64,000 bases of DNA from CAZDCD01 sp964503885 (GTDB taxonomy: Bacteria; Bacteroidota; Bacteroidia; Bacteroidales; UBA10428): positions 1 through 64,000 of the forward strand of contig CAZDCD010000008.1 in assembly GCA_964503885.1 (NCBI GenBank), in the 5' to 3' direction. Positions within the stretch are counted from its first letter, which is position 1. Each line of letters starts with the position of its first letter. The position numbers and the translations under genes are program-made. Under the pieces are notes generated by a model. The model did not search any database. It was not told the DNA's origin and was given only the letters and a program-made list of their open reading frames with translations. Shown piece by piece: positions 55,287 to 64,000 of the stretch.

Positions 55287-56045
55287 TCAATAAGGTGCAG
55301 AATGAAGATGCGACAGGTTTGTAAATAATAATCGTTCTTTTTTAAATTCCCTTATAAACGATTTCCTGATCTCTAGGGCTCTTTCAAGGGTCTTGTTAGT
55401 ATCGTAAATTCTGATCACATCTTCAGGTCCTGTAAAGCGGTTAATTACGCCCATAGCAGGATCGAAGTTCGGATTGTTCATCCTCGATTTAACCCTTTTT
55501 GCCAGGTGGTCAAAAAGTTTCCAATTCAGTTGGGCAGGAATCTGAAAATAGAATTTCTCCCCCTCACAAAGATCACGATAAACACCTTCTGCCACCTCCA
55601 CAATTTTAAAATGCTTGAATACTTTTATTTTACCTTCGCAATGAGTTTTTTTAAACCCAACGAACTTGATGTCGTTCTTCTTATAAAAATTCTGGATTTC
55701 AGCAAGAAGCTTGTTTGACTTTAGTCTTTTAATGCGGATACACGGGAAAATTTTGTTTTGCATGACTATTTCCCCAAAGCTTGAGCAGCATTCGATGATA
55801 TTTTCTTCATTCAACGCTTTTGAAATGCGTTCAAGTTTTTCCGGGAAGTACCTGTACATCATGATCAGGTAAAACGAAACGGGCCGTGTTTCTAAATCGG
55901 TATCCTCGGTTTTTGTCTGAAATCCGGGAAACGGGTGAATATTCGCCAGAACAAGTGAACCGGGGAGTACATTTAGTTCAACGCTGGATAACAATTCCAC
56001 TTTCGTGATGTAGCCAGTTGTTTCAATGATCGGTTGAATTTTCAT
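55287..56045 (-). CDS. Uncharacterised protein, paralogue of the 33251-33970 gene
   Basis: 252 residues, soluble and basic, no signal. Shares with the 33251-33970 product: NVLPGSLVLANIHPFPGF (about 27-44), CIRIKRLKS, EIQNFYKKNDIKF, LNWKLFDHLAKRVKSRMNNPNFD and RIYDTNKTLERALEIRKSF. No known family is recognised. It lies directly upstream of the ECF sigma gene on the same strand, with 175 bases between, so a link to that locus is possible but not shown. Confidence 0.75.
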   Translation of the reverse strand: MKIQPIIETTGYITKVELLSSVELNVLPGSLVLANIHPFPGFQTKTEDTDLETRPVSFYLIMMYRYFPEKLERISKALNEENIIECCSSFGEIVMQNKIFPCIRIKRLKSNKLLAEIQNFYKKNDIKFVGFKKTHCEGKIKVFKHFKIVEVAEGVYRDLCEGEKFYFQIPAQLNWKLFDHLAKRVKSRMNNPNFDPAMGVINRFTGPEDVIRIYDTNKTLERALEIRKSFIREFKKERLLFTNLSHLHSAPY

Positions 56046-56216
56046 GGCACCCTGTATTAAAGATTAATACTGTCTTTGATTGGATTTAACTGATACAGGT
56101 TATTAGCCATCTGAAATTTACAAAATTTTCATAAGATATTCAAGGAATATGGGATAAAAATGCGATCCGTACCTGATTCAAGCCTGCCTGCCGATAAACG
56201 AAACACACGATGTACT

Positions 56217-59090
56217 TCAGAGAATACTTGTATTGACCGAAAATATCAGTCCTGTATACCCGGTGCGGTATTGCGGCAGGTATGAATAGCGGATTCCCAC
56301 TGTAAAGGGGAAAATGAACCTCAGCACATGAAAGTCTGCCAGAATATCAACCCCCACAGAATTATAATAAGCTGTACTCTTTCGTGTTATCTGTTGGCCT
56401 ACTTCGACAATATGATGTGCATAGGCCAAGTCAACAAATGCATTCCCGCTTATACGTTTAATATAAAGAACCGATGGAACCGAGAGGTCCGGATAAATTA
56501 GCGGCAGGGCATAGTCACATGATAACCTGACGATCTCATCCGAAAGAAACCCGCTAATTATATGTGAATACCCTCTGGGCAGCGATATCCTGTTAAACCG
56601 GAATAACTGGTCCGCCGGGAACTGTTTCTGAAGATATCCGCTAAATCTCAGACTATGATGGTTGAACAGTCCTGGTACATAAAGAATTCCGGTTGAATTG
56701 AACATGATACCGTGCTGTGAACGTTCAAAGGGAGTGTGGGTAAATCCGGCATTTAGGAACTGGCCCCACTTCGGGTACAGGTCCTTTTCCGAAGTCCGGA
56801 GATACCTGAAGGCCGCCAGCCGGTAATAGAGAAAGATCATGCCCTGTTTTATGCCGTTATCATAGTACTGACTGTTCTTGAATTCAGCCTGAATTTCAGG
56901 CCTGATCAGAGTGCGGTATTTCCCCCTGGTGAATACCAGCGGTATATAAGAACCCAGGGAAATATCTGTTGCGATGAAGGTTGTATCCGACGGATAAATC
57001 CCTTCAGGAAAACGGTACTTATCCTGTTCACCACCGATTGAGGCCGAAAACCGAATGACCGGATAGAATCCGTAATAGGTTAATTGTGGACGGGCTATAA
57101 AATGGCCATTTTCATAGCTTAATCCAAAACTTGAAATTGATGTGCTTAATTTATTTTGAGATAATACTATAAATCCAGGTGTTACCTGTAAATCCTGTAC
57201 TTCTGCCAATGAGGGATTCATGTAAAATGGTAACCAGGAATGAAGGTTAAACAGCTTGGCTGCTCTCCGGTAAGGTTCAGGCGTGTATGTTATTGTTGAA
57301 TCTTTTTCCGGCATCGCAGTATCAAGCTCCTGATCAGCCAGCAAATCCGGTAATTGCCGGTTTATGCTTTCGGATAGCGGCAACGGTTTCCAGACGCTAC
57401 TATCGATGGTTACATATACCGGCCTGAATCCGTCAGCTGTGTAATTGCTGTAAACTAGCCGTGAACCCGGGACAACAGCCGGATCAAATGCACCAAATTT
57501 TGAGGTAGTTATCTGAAACAATTTCTTTGTATCCATGTCCAATGCAACGATATTATCAACTCCGCTGACACCGGTCCGGTATATTATATAATGTTGCCAC
57601 CCTGTTGGCTGAAAAATATTATCCTTTACCGGACCATATAGTTTATCCCATTTATATCTTTCTATATCAAAAATATAAATTGCTTTACCTGAATAAGAAG
57701 TTCCGGTAATTACAATCTGATGATCATTGATCCAGTCGGGATACTGAAGGAAAGAATTCTCAGGTGCCTGCACACGTAGAATTGTATTCCCGGTAGCAGC
57801 ATCAAGAATAACCAGACTGAATATGTTTTCGGGTGAAGTTTCTGCAACTGCTATCTTGTTTGCATCGGGAGAGAGTGAGGGAGAAAAATACTTTGTGCCG
57901 GAAGTGATTTGCCTTATTTTCCCTGTGTTGAGGTCAAAGGTTTTTATCACAGAATAGTTCCGCTGTTCCCATCTCGGATCGGGTATTATTTCATCCCAGA
58001 CAATCATATTTCCGGCAACGGTTAATCTTCCGTTAAACATTTGCCCGGGCACATGCAGGGTATGTTCGTTGCCCGCCGGGTCAATCCTGATTATTTTTGT
58101 CAGGTCATCAATTGAACTCTTCAATACAATTATTTCACCATTTTCTGATCTCTGCGGATACCTGTAATTCGAATAGAACCTGTTTTTCCCGATGGAAATG
58201 GTTGTAAAGGATGACAGGGGACTTTCACTGATTTTCTCTTTCCAGTGCATTTTCAGAGAATCAAGTGTTTCGTTATAGATATTCAATATCGTTGTATTGT
58301 AATTTTCCTGCAACGATCTCTTTAACGAAAAAGGATAAAACGAAAAAAATCCGATATATTCAAATGCATTTTTCCAGATATCCGGTCCGTATTTTATCCG
58401 CGAATGGGCCACTATCTGGTAACCCAGTTGATACCAGTCAGGAATGAAATCTTTAAAGGACCCCATGTAGGATTTGTCATAGGAAATATGTTTAACACTC
58501 TCTGTATGAAGAGCTTTCAAATACATTTCAAATTCGGGCAATCTTCCTCTCCCGTTGTCGGATAATGCGGTTTCTGTTACCACTGCATCACCTTCGATAA
58601 GCCATAATGGTGTTTGGGCAACCGGAAGACCAAAAGCAGACTGGCCCGTCGCGTAAGAAAATAGTCTTGTAAATCCCCTGTTCAGCTTGTTAATCTGCGC
58701 AACATGTCTGGACTCATGCAACGCAAGTAAGTGAAACCAGCTAAGTGTTTCATCATCCTGAGACGGTGTGGTAACCAATTCCATTCTCCTGGGCGCCATG
58801 GTAACAAATCCGTTGGATATCACATTCTGAGTATGAAGAATGATGGAAATCTTTTTTGGATTTGCCGACAGCGAATAGTCAACCTGTGGCCTCGTTTTCT
58901 CAAATAACCGGACAAGTGTGTCAGCCTGGGGATAAAATCCTTTCGGATAAATGACCTGGAAATTTCCGGTTTCCAGTTGTTCCCATTTTACAGAATAGGG
59001 TTCTGTTCCCGAATAATAGAATTGGGCAGTGGTATGTCGGACAGCCATGATGAGCAGTCCGGCGACCAGCAGAATTATTCTTCTGTTCAT
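56217..59090 (-). CDS. Gluzincin-like peptidase/beta-propeller/outer-membrane barrel protein
   Basis: 957 residues. Signal peptide 1-23. An N-terminal peptidase-MA-like domain has HESRH (125-129) and the third ligand in LIEGDA (Glu166), as in gluzincin zinc proteases. A WD40/TolB-like propeller (about 300-600; FSPSLSPDANKIAVAE, NKIAVAETSPENIFSL) follows, and the last 300 residues look like an outer-membrane barrel (GLSYENGHFIARPQLTYYGF, FPFTVGIRYSYLP, VNTSIL end). Probably exposed at the outer membrane with protease activity; the substrate is unknown. Single gene on the minus strand, 3 bases after the small frame 59094-59180. Confidence 0.85.
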   Translation of the reverse strand: MNRRIILLVAGLLIMAVRHTTAQFYYSGTEPYSVKWEQLETGNFQVIYPKGFYPQADTLVRLFEKTRPQVDYSLSANPKKISIILHTQNVISNGFVTMAPRRMELVTTPSQDDETLSWFHLLALHESRHVAQINKLNRGFTRLFSYATGQSAFGLPVAQTPLWLIEGDAVVTETALSDNGRGRLPEFEMYLKALHTESVKHISYDKSYMGSFKDFIPDWYQLGYQIVAHSRIKYGPDIWKNAFEYIGFFSFYPFSLKRSLQENYNTTILNIYNETLDSLKMHWKEKISESPLSSFTTISIGKNRFYSNYRYPQRSENGEIIVLKSSIDDLTKIIRIDPAGNEHTLHVPGQMFNGRLTVAGNMIVWDEIIPDPRWEQRNYSVIKTFDLNTGKIRQITSGTKYFSPSLSPDANKIAVAETSPENIFSLVILDAATGNTILRVQAPENSFLQYPDWINDHQIVITGTSYSGKAIYIFDIERYKWDKLYGPVKDNIFQPTGWQHYIIYRTGVSGVDNIVALDMDTKKLFQITTSKFGAFDPAVVPGSRLVYSNYTADGFRPVYVTIDSSVWKPLPLSESINRQLPDLLADQELDTAMPEKDSTITYTPEPYRRAAKLFNLHSWLPFYMNPSLAEVQDLQVTPGFIVLSQNKLSTSISSFGLSYENGHFIARPQLTYYGFYPVIRFSASIGGEQDKYRFPEGIYPSDTTFIATDISLGSYIPLVFTRGKYRTLIRPEIQAEFKNSQYYDNGIKQGMIFLYYRLAAFRYLRTSEKDLYPKWGQFLNAGFTHTPFERSQHGIMFNSTGILYVPGLFNHHSLRFSGYLQKQFPADQLFRFNRISLPRGYSHIISGFLSDEIVRLSCDYALPLIYPDLSVPSVLYIKRISGNAFVDLAYAHHIVEVGQQITRKSTAYYNSVGVDILADFHVLRFIFPFTVGIRYSYLPQYRTGYTGLIFSVNTSIL

Positions 59091-59093
59091 GAA

Positions 59094-59180
59094 TTAATTA
59101 TCTCCGTTTCCACAGAACAATGCGTTCAAAGTAATGATAAAGATAGCACCCAAAAAAGAGAACACAATAATTAACCTCAT
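59094..59180 (-). CDS. Possible 28-residue membrane peptide
   Basis: ATG 59180 opens a 28-codon frame ending TAA, 3 bases before the ATG of the peptidase-propeller gene. The product is mostly hydrophobic (MRLIIVFSFLGAIFII...NALFCGNGDN), like a short membrane peptide or leader. The tight spacing suggests translational coupling. There is no homologue in mind; it could be chance. Confidence 0.35.
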   Translation of the reverse strand: MRLIIVFSFLGAIFIITLNALFCGNGDN

Positions 59181-59282
59181 GTTTTGGTTATTTAAGATAA
59201 CGTGTTTTTCAACTGCTCTGCAGTGTATTTTATGAACAGGATTTTTTTAAATTTGTTTTTCTAACCGAATATTGATTATTCA

Positions 59283-59987
59283 TTGAAAGAAGAAAAACGA
59301 AATATGTTGAACGGAATATTGGGAACAATAATCTTTCATTTGGTGCTTATGTTGATCTTTCTTGTCGTAAAACTGGGCGATGTACGAAAAAAACACCTGG
59401 AATCGATTCAGATAGAGTTTCTTAATGAATATACCAAACTTGAAGATCTTATACATCAGAAGCAGCAGCAGGTAGAAATGCCTTCGCTGGATGACCGGGT
59501 AGCGAAGAATATTGCGGTAAATGTGACCGAAAAGATGCATAAAAAGATCGGTACGGATCAATATGTTGAGGAATTGAAAAAAGAGCTGGGTATTAAAGAA
59601 CTGAATCAACAGCTTGACAGGAACCTGCCCGAAGATAAAAGTCCCGAATTCATGGAAAACAAACCTGATAAGGAAAAAGAGACCGGGAGAAAGGAACAAT
59701 CTTACAAAGGAAAAACCAATATAAAAGTTGATTTACCACAACGGACCATCAGGCATCAGGATGTCCCTGTTTATTTATGTGAAGGCGGCGGGGTGGTCAT
59801 CATCGACATTGTAGTGGATCAGGCGGGCAATATTGTCAATGCCAGCTATTCAAGCAATTCCAGATCGAAAGATGACTGTCTTATCGAGCAGGCGATCAAT
59901 TCATCCTACAAATTCAGGTTCAACTCCGACCTGAAAGCAGATCCCCGGCAGAAGGGCACCATCACTTTTCAATTTATTCCTCAATAA
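59283..59987 (+). CDS. TonB-like energy transducer protein
   Basis: 234 residues from TTG 59283 (ATG 59304 is the alternative). One N-terminal membrane helix (LGTIIFHLVLMLIFLVVKL), a charged, partly coiled region (about 40-145) and a C-terminal beta domain (YLCEGGGVVIIDIVVDQAGNIVNASY, GTITFQFIPQ) resembling the TonB C-terminal fold. Such proteins span the periplasm and pass proton-motive energy to outer-membrane receptors; no ExbB/ExbD genes are here. The aminotransferase gene follows after 11 bases. Confidence 0.8.
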   Translation: MKEEKRNMLNGILGTIIFHLVLMLIFLVVKLGDVRKKHLESIQIEFLNEYTKLEDLIHQKQQQVEMPSLDDRVAKNIAVNVTEKMHKKIGTDQYVEELKKELGIKELNQQLDRNLPEDKSPEFMENKPDKEKETGRKEQSYKGKTNIKVDLPQRTIRHQDVPVYLCEGGGVVIIDIVVDQAGNIVNASYSSNSRSKDDCLIEQAINSSYKFRFNSDLKADPRQKGTITFQFIPQ

Positions 59988-59998
59988 TCATTCTTTTC

Positions 59999-60862
59999 AT
60001 GGGCGAATGCATACACAGAAGGTATCTGATCGATGGCAAATCAGAAAACAGCGAATTTTTCTGTGACGAAATGGTCAATTCGGGTATTTCTTATTATGAA
60101 GTGCTCAGGATCATCGAAGGCAGGTATCTGTATTTTGAAGATCATATAAAACGGCTGATCAACTCCATCAGAACAGCCGGAGACAAATACAACTTCGACT
60201 ATCTGAAGTATGCACAATACCTCATGGATTATAAAAACGATACCGGAATCCGGGAGGGCAATATCAAGATTGTTATCAACCTGAGAGAATCGGCTCCGGA
60301 TATTCCCCCGAAATGCTATGTGTACCAGATCAGGCACCTGTATCCTTCGGCCAGTGAATACTCAAAAGGGGTTGTTGTATCATTGCTGAATGCCGAACGA
60401 TCAAATCCGAATGCCAAATTTATCAATCATACGATTCATGGTATGGTTAGTAAAGAACTGGGAGATAAGCCTGTTTATGAAACCCTTTTTGTCAATGAGA
60501 ATGACGCCATAACAGAAGGAAGCCGTACAAATGTTTTTTTTATTATCGGTGATCGGGTATATGCATCTCCGGATGATTTGGTATTGCAAGGTATAACCAG
60601 AAAACACGTATTGGAAATTTGTTATGAGTTGAACATAACTGTTTCGCTGTCACCGGTTTTAACGCATGACCTTCCGGCTGTAGATGCGGTATTCCTCAGC
60701 GGTACCTCAGTAAAAGTGTTACCGGTAAAGCAGGTTGAGCATTTTCCGTTCGGCGTTTCAAACAGCTTGATGAGAAAAATAATGAAAGCCTATGACGACA
60801 GGGTTGACAACTATATTAACCATGCAAAATTCTCAGGTTTTGCAGCAAAAGATATCTTTTAA
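59999..60862 (+). CDS. Class IV PLP aminotransferase/aminodeoxychorismate lyase-like
   Basis: 287 residues of the class IV aminotransferase fold: MVNSGISYYEVLRIIEGRYLYFEDHIKRL at the start, the PLP Lys in NAKFINHTIHG, ETLFVNENDAITEGSRTNVFFI and LQGITRKHVLEI. Likely activities are branched-chain or D-amino acid transamination or PabC-type 4-amino-4-deoxychorismate lyase. The window has a separate ilvE, which makes a lyase or D-amino acid role more likely, but this is inference. It follows the TonB-like gene by 11 bases. Confidence 0.85.
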   Translation: MGECIHRRYLIDGKSENSEFFCDEMVNSGISYYEVLRIIEGRYLYFEDHIKRLINSIRTAGDKYNFDYLKYAQYLMDYKNDTGIREGNIKIVINLRESAPDIPPKCYVYQIRHLYPSASEYSKGVVVSLLNAERSNPNAKFINHTIHGMVSKELGDKPVYETLFVNENDAITEGSRTNVFFIIGDRVYASPDDLVLQGITRKHVLEICYELNITVSLSPVLTHDLPAVDAVFLSGTSVKVLPVKQVEHFPFGVSNSLMRKIMKAYDDRVDNYINHAKFSGFAAKDIF

Positions 60863-60899
60863 ACTATACAAGCACTTTTTCAGGACGCACGGTCCAATA

Positions 60900-62600
60900 T
60901 CAGTTTAACCCGACCACGGTTTTTTCTTCCGGAGCTGAAGGCATATTCAAGATAGAAAAATAGGTATTCCTGTCCTTCAGCACTTTAATTGCTTTTTCCA
61001 GCTGGTCGTCATTCTTCAATCCGGCCCGTATTCTTCCTTCCTGGTAATAATAGCGGCTTGCTATTTCTTCAGAGAGCAATTCCCTGATCTCAGCACTGAA
61101 AGTCCGGAGGTCTTTGTTCTTGTCGTGCGCAAGTTTTGCTTTCAGGGCTTCAAACTCCTTTTCAGCCAGGTTGTAGTATTTCTCCTGTTTAGCCGTTTTG
61201 ATCAGTTCCTCGAGCTCATCGTCACTTTGTGTGGTATAATCAAAATCTTTATCCTGCAGAAAAGCAATGAATTCGTTGTATGCGTCATCTGAACACTGGT
61301 ATGTTTTCATCGGACCGATTGAATCGTGTTTCAGTGCATATTGTGTGGCAAAGTCAAAGATCAGGTTCTTGGTGTAAAGGCTTAAAGTTATATTGCCAGG
61401 CCGAGGAGATTTAACCACAACGTCGGGTGTGATTCCACCTCCGTCGAACACCTTTCTTCCATTTTTTGTGCTGAATTCCGAGATCAGCGAATCGGGCACG
61501 TATCCCACGCTTCCGTCTTCATTGCGGTGCGTATAATCCAACGCCTGGATGCATCTTCCGCTGGGAATATAATATTTTGCCGTAGTGACTTTCAATTGTG
61601 TATTATAGCTTAACGGGCGTGTAGTCTGTACAAGTCCCTTCCCGAATGTTTTGGTGCCGACTATTACTGCACGGTCAAGATCCTGCATCGATCCGGCAAC
61701 AATTTCCGATGCAGAAGCTGAGCCGCTATTAACAAGAATTGCAAGTGGTATTTTAGTATCCAGCGGCTTGTCCCGGGTTACATATTCATTATCCCATTGC
61801 TTGACTCTTCCTTTTGTGGAAACGATTTCCTGGCCTTTATCCACAAAAAGGTTTCCCACATTTACCGATTCGATCAGCAAACCTCCGGGATTTCCTCTCA
61901 GATCAAGAACCACAGCTTGAGCGCCCTTCTCTTTCAATATGCTTAGTGCGTCTTTCACCTCTTTACCAGCATCTTTGGTAAAATTGGCAAGCCTGATATA
62001 TCCTACAGCATTATCAAGCATCCCGTAATAAGGGACGTTTCTGATGGTTATTTGTTCCCTTACCAGGTTTTTTTCCAAAATGCCGGGTTCTCCAAACCGT
62101 TTGATCTTAACTTTCAGGGATGTGTTGGGAGTTCCTTTAAGCATTTCACTTACTGCAGTAATATCTTTGCCGGCAGTTGAAACTCCATCGATGCTTAGCA
62201 GGGTATCGCCTGCAAGCAGTCCTGCCTTAAACGCAGGAAAACCCTTGTAGGGTTCCGAAATCATGGTGAATTTGCCGGCTTTTCTGATTAGCGCCCCTAT
62301 TCCGCCATATTCGCCGGTTGTCATAAACCTGAAATCGTCCATTTCTGACTCGGGAATGAATGTAGTGTATGGGTCAAGTGATTTAAGCATTCCGTCAATA
62401 CTTGCATTGATGAGCTTTTCCGGATCGATATCATCCACATAATACAGGTTTAGTTCACGAAAAAGCGTATAAAAAATATCGAGGTTTTTTGCGATCTTAA
62501 AATCTTTGTCATTCACTGAAGCAAATCCGAGAGTCAATATCATCAATACAATACCTGCAATGATTACATGACTTTTTCTGATGAATTTTCTTTTCCCCAT
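60900..62600 (-). CDS. S41-family C-terminal processing peptidase
   Basis: 566 residues. N-terminal signal anchor (about 9-27), a PDZ domain (GEYGGIGALIRKAG to about 170, SKPSFKAGLLAGDTL-like segment) and the S41 catalytic core with the Ser in VNSGSASASEIVAG and the Lys in GTKTFGKGLVQ. CtpA-type peptidases cut C-termini of periplasmic proteins. A C-terminal extension of about 150 residues after the core is charged and helical. Single gene. Confidence 0.92.
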   Translation of the reverse strand: MGKRKFIRKSHVIIAGIVLMILTLGFASVNDKDFKIAKNLDIFYTLFRELNLYYVDDIDPEKLINASIDGMLKSLDPYTTFIPESEMDDFRFMTTGEYGGIGALIRKAGKFTMISEPYKGFPAFKAGLLAGDTLLSIDGVSTAGKDITAVSEMLKGTPNTSLKVKIKRFGEPGILEKNLVREQITIRNVPYYGMLDNAVGYIRLANFTKDAGKEVKDALSILKEKGAQAVVLDLRGNPGGLLIESVNVGNLFVDKGQEIVSTKGRVKQWDNEYVTRDKPLDTKIPLAILVNSGSASASEIVAGSMQDLDRAVIVGTKTFGKGLVQTTRPLSYNTQLKVTTAKYYIPSGRCIQALDYTHRNEDGSVGYVPDSLISEFSTKNGRKVFDGGGITPDVVVKSPRPGNITLSLYTKNLIFDFATQYALKHDSIGPMKTYQCSDDAYNEFIAFLQDKDFDYTTQSDDELEELIKTAKQEKYYNLAEKEFEALKAKLAHDKNKDLRTFSAEIRELLSEEIASRYYYQEGRIRAGLKNDDQLEKAIKVLKDRNTYFSILNMPSAPEEKTVVGLN

Positions 62601-62695
62601 CGTTTTTATTTTTTAATCCATGCTAATTTAACCCATAAAGTATTTCCTGACTACACGATGAATGATAATATTTGTTAAATCACGGGTATGAATTC

Positions 62696-62925
62696 CCAAA
62701 GCAAGCTTTGGAAACTAATTCCGCAGCAGAGCTACGGGAACCGATCCCGCCTGGGGCGGGAGAGCTCAGCGCAGCTAATTAAACCCTCCGCCTTCGGCGG
62801 GATTATTCCCGTTGGTCATGAGACCACTTCGTTCAGTTATTCGCCACGCATTTGCGTGGCTCATGAGAACGTTTCACTTAGTTGTTCAACTTACAAATTT
62901 CAATGCACTGCGTTTTTGAAATTTG
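62696..62925. repeat. Array of six small hairpins in a 0.4-kb intergenic region
   Basis: In 230 bases six inverted repeats follow each other: CCAAAGC-AA-GCTTTGG (62696-62711), CCCGCC-TGG-GGCGGG (62746-62760), CCGCC-TTC-GGCGG (62788-62800), GGTC-ATGA-GACC (62814-62825), GCCACGCA-TT-TGCGTGGC (62843-62860) and CAAATTTCAA/TTGAAATTTG (62894-62925). Several have very short loops. No gene is supported in 62601-63033; the open frame there is made of the palindromes. It resembles a REP/BIME-like element or a structured RNA. Confidence 0.65.
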
Positions 62926-62938
62926 AGTTTCACGAATA
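62882..62938 (+). repeat. 57-bp dispersed repeat, copy B
   Basis: About 82% identical by eye to 47324-47380. It includes the last hairpin of the array, and the inverted repeat is better conserved here than in copy A. Confidence 0.6.
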
Positions 62939-63033
62939 AAGCCAGCTATTTTCAGTAACAATCTCATGAACGGATTGTTAATCCTGGTAATTCTATCATC
63001 TGAAAAAATGAGTACTTTCGTAAAAAATAAACC

Positions 63034-63486
63034 ATGAGGGCATTGATCCAACGCGTTAACCATGCATCTGTATCCATTGATCATGGGGTAACTTCATCAA
63101 TTGACCAGGGTCTGCTTGTTTTTATCGGAATCGAAGTGAACGATTCCGAGGAGGATATTGCATGGCTTTGCGGAAAAATACTCCGCCTGAGGATATTCAA
63201 TGATCCCGGTGGATTGATGAATCTTTCGGTCCAGGAAATCCAGGGGAACATTTTGGTTATCAGCCAGTTCACCTTACATGCAAGCACCAGGAAAGGCAAC
63301 AGGCCATCCTTCATCAGGGCGGCAAATCCCGAAGTGGCTATTCCAATTTACAACAGGTTCATCCAGGTTCTTGAAAAAGAGTATGGTAAGAAAATTAAAA
63401 GTGGGAAATTTGGTGCCCATATGCTTATTTCGCTAGTGAACAATGGCCCCGTAACCATTTATATCGACACAAAAAATAAAGAATAA
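63034..63486 (+). CDS. dtd: D-aminoacyl-tRNA deacylase
   Basis: 150 residues, full length. Both active-site motifs are intact: SQFTLHASTRKGNRPSF and the NNGPVTIY motif near the C-terminus, with MRALIQRVNHASVSI at the start. It removes D-amino acids from tRNA. TACTTTCG at 63013-63020 could be its -7 box. The stop overlaps the next start as TAATG. Confidence 0.95.
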   Translation: MRALIQRVNHASVSIDHGVTSSIDQGLLVFIGIEVNDSEEDIAWLCGKILRLRIFNDPGGLMNLSVQEIQGNILVISQFTLHASTRKGNRPSFIRAANPEVAIPIYNRFIQVLEKEYGKKIKSGKFGAHMLISLVNNGPVTIYIDTKNKE

Positions 63487-63812
63487 TGACACTGCAAGAA
63501 GCCCAGGATAAAATTGATTTATGGGTCAGGAAATATGGCATGCGGTATTTTAATGAACTGACCAACATGATCCTTTTAGTTGAAGAGGTGGGTGAGGTGG
63601 CACGAATCATGGCCAGAAAATATGGTGAGCAATCTTTTAAAAAGAACGAGCCTGAACATTCTCTGGAAGATGAGCTTGCAGACGTATTGTTTGTTCTTTT
63701 ATGCATTGCTAACCAGACAGGAATTGATATGACCGTGGCACTGGAAAATAACCTCAAAAAAAAGACCGGTCGGGACAGCACACGACATTTAAATAACGAA
63801 AAGCTGAAATAG
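63486..63812 (+). CDS. MazG-like nucleotide pyrophosphohydrolase
   Basis: 108 residues. The MazG/dUTPase-like all-alpha fold is shown by LVEEVGEVARIMARK and LEDELADVLFVLLCIANQTG, which carry the Glu/Asp ligands for Mg2+ (EEVGE, DELAD). It hydrolyses nucleoside triphosphates, probably for housekeeping. Overlaps dtd by one base and is surely co-transcribed. Confidence 0.9.
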   Translation: MTLQEAQDKIDLWVRKYGMRYFNELTNMILLVEEVGEVARIMARKYGEQSFKKNEPEHSLEDELADVLFVLLCIANQTGIDMTVALENNLKKKTGRDSTRHLNNEKLK

Positions 63813-64000
63813 CCGTTTTAAAACCAATCACCAAATTTTAAACTAATACTATCAATAAAGTATTCTAAATTATTAAATAACTTCTTTTTGACATAAACTT
63901 TATTTTACCCTGAGTGGCCAAGGCATTCCTGCAGGAATTTACTGTTTCGATCACCGTTTTCACTTCTACACCGTTTTGTAATCATCACAAATTTGTATAT

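Noticed and set aside
62688..62939. 83-codon open frame in the hairpin array
   Set aside because: Its sequence consists of palindromes and repeats; no start context or protein-like pattern.

Overview
The window looks like a chromosomal segment of a Bacteroidota bacterium, most like Bacteroidales or a relative. Evidence read from the sequence: a PorZ-like type IX secretion protein with a C-terminal sorting domain, an ECF sigma/FecR pair, a GldM-like protein, the block ftsX-DUF3098-uppP-truB-queA, a GT117/DUF2723 membrane protein, a bacterial GH3-family protein, and several promoters of the TTG-N19-21-TAnnTTyG type. All intact genes use the standard code; starts are mostly ATG with little Shine-Dalgarno signal.

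Layout. 1-1.3 kb is AT-rich and decayed: a GH16-like glycosidase with two in-frame stops and a frameshift, then the start of a secreted protein with an in-frame TAG. About 0.9 kb without genes follows, holding a cluster of palindromic TTATCGT sites. 2.2-8.4 kb (minus strand) is a sugar-oxidation locus: DoxX, two Tat-type Gfo/Idh/MocA oxidoreductases, a DUF1080 lipoprotein and a TIM-barrel isomerase-like protein, resembling 3-keto-glycoside pathways. 8.6-11 kb holds a ferritin-like/VIT1 fusion, an SDR and an unknown gene. 11.3-15.7 kb is a carotenoid cluster: a CruF-like hydratase divergent from crtI-crtB-crtZ-lycopene cyclase, which suggests a hydroxylated, possibly monocyclic carotenoid.

15.7-29.7 kb is mostly housekeeping: recO, porZ, rdgB, a universal stress protein, ilvE, ftsX-DUF3098-uppP-truB-queA, an EamA transporter, a UPF0316 protein, a MATE pump and rsgA. 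29.9-32.7 kb encodes a hybrid histidine kinase. 33-49.3 kb holds an uncharacterised protein with a paralogue at 55.3-56 kb, polA, an ArsR regulator, a SiaC-like protein, a B3/B4 protein, carA, a TlpA-like thioredoxin, a polyprenyl synthase, GT117, an outer-membrane protein, a LEA-like lipoprotein, tRNA-Asn, a PfkB kinase and a deoxynucleoside kinase.

49.4-64 kb holds the GH3-family protein, then the most interesting locus, 51.2-55.1 kb: ECF sigma, FecR, an STN/carboxypeptidase-regulatory-domain protein without a TonB barrel, and a secreted protein ending in GldM-like domains. This could be an envelope-sensing module related to type IX secretion or gliding. Then come a gluzincin-propeller-barrel protein, a TonB-like protein, a class IV aminotransferase, an S41 protease, a dense array of small hairpins sharing a 57-bp repeat with the region beside tRNA-Asn, and dtd plus a MazG-like gene.
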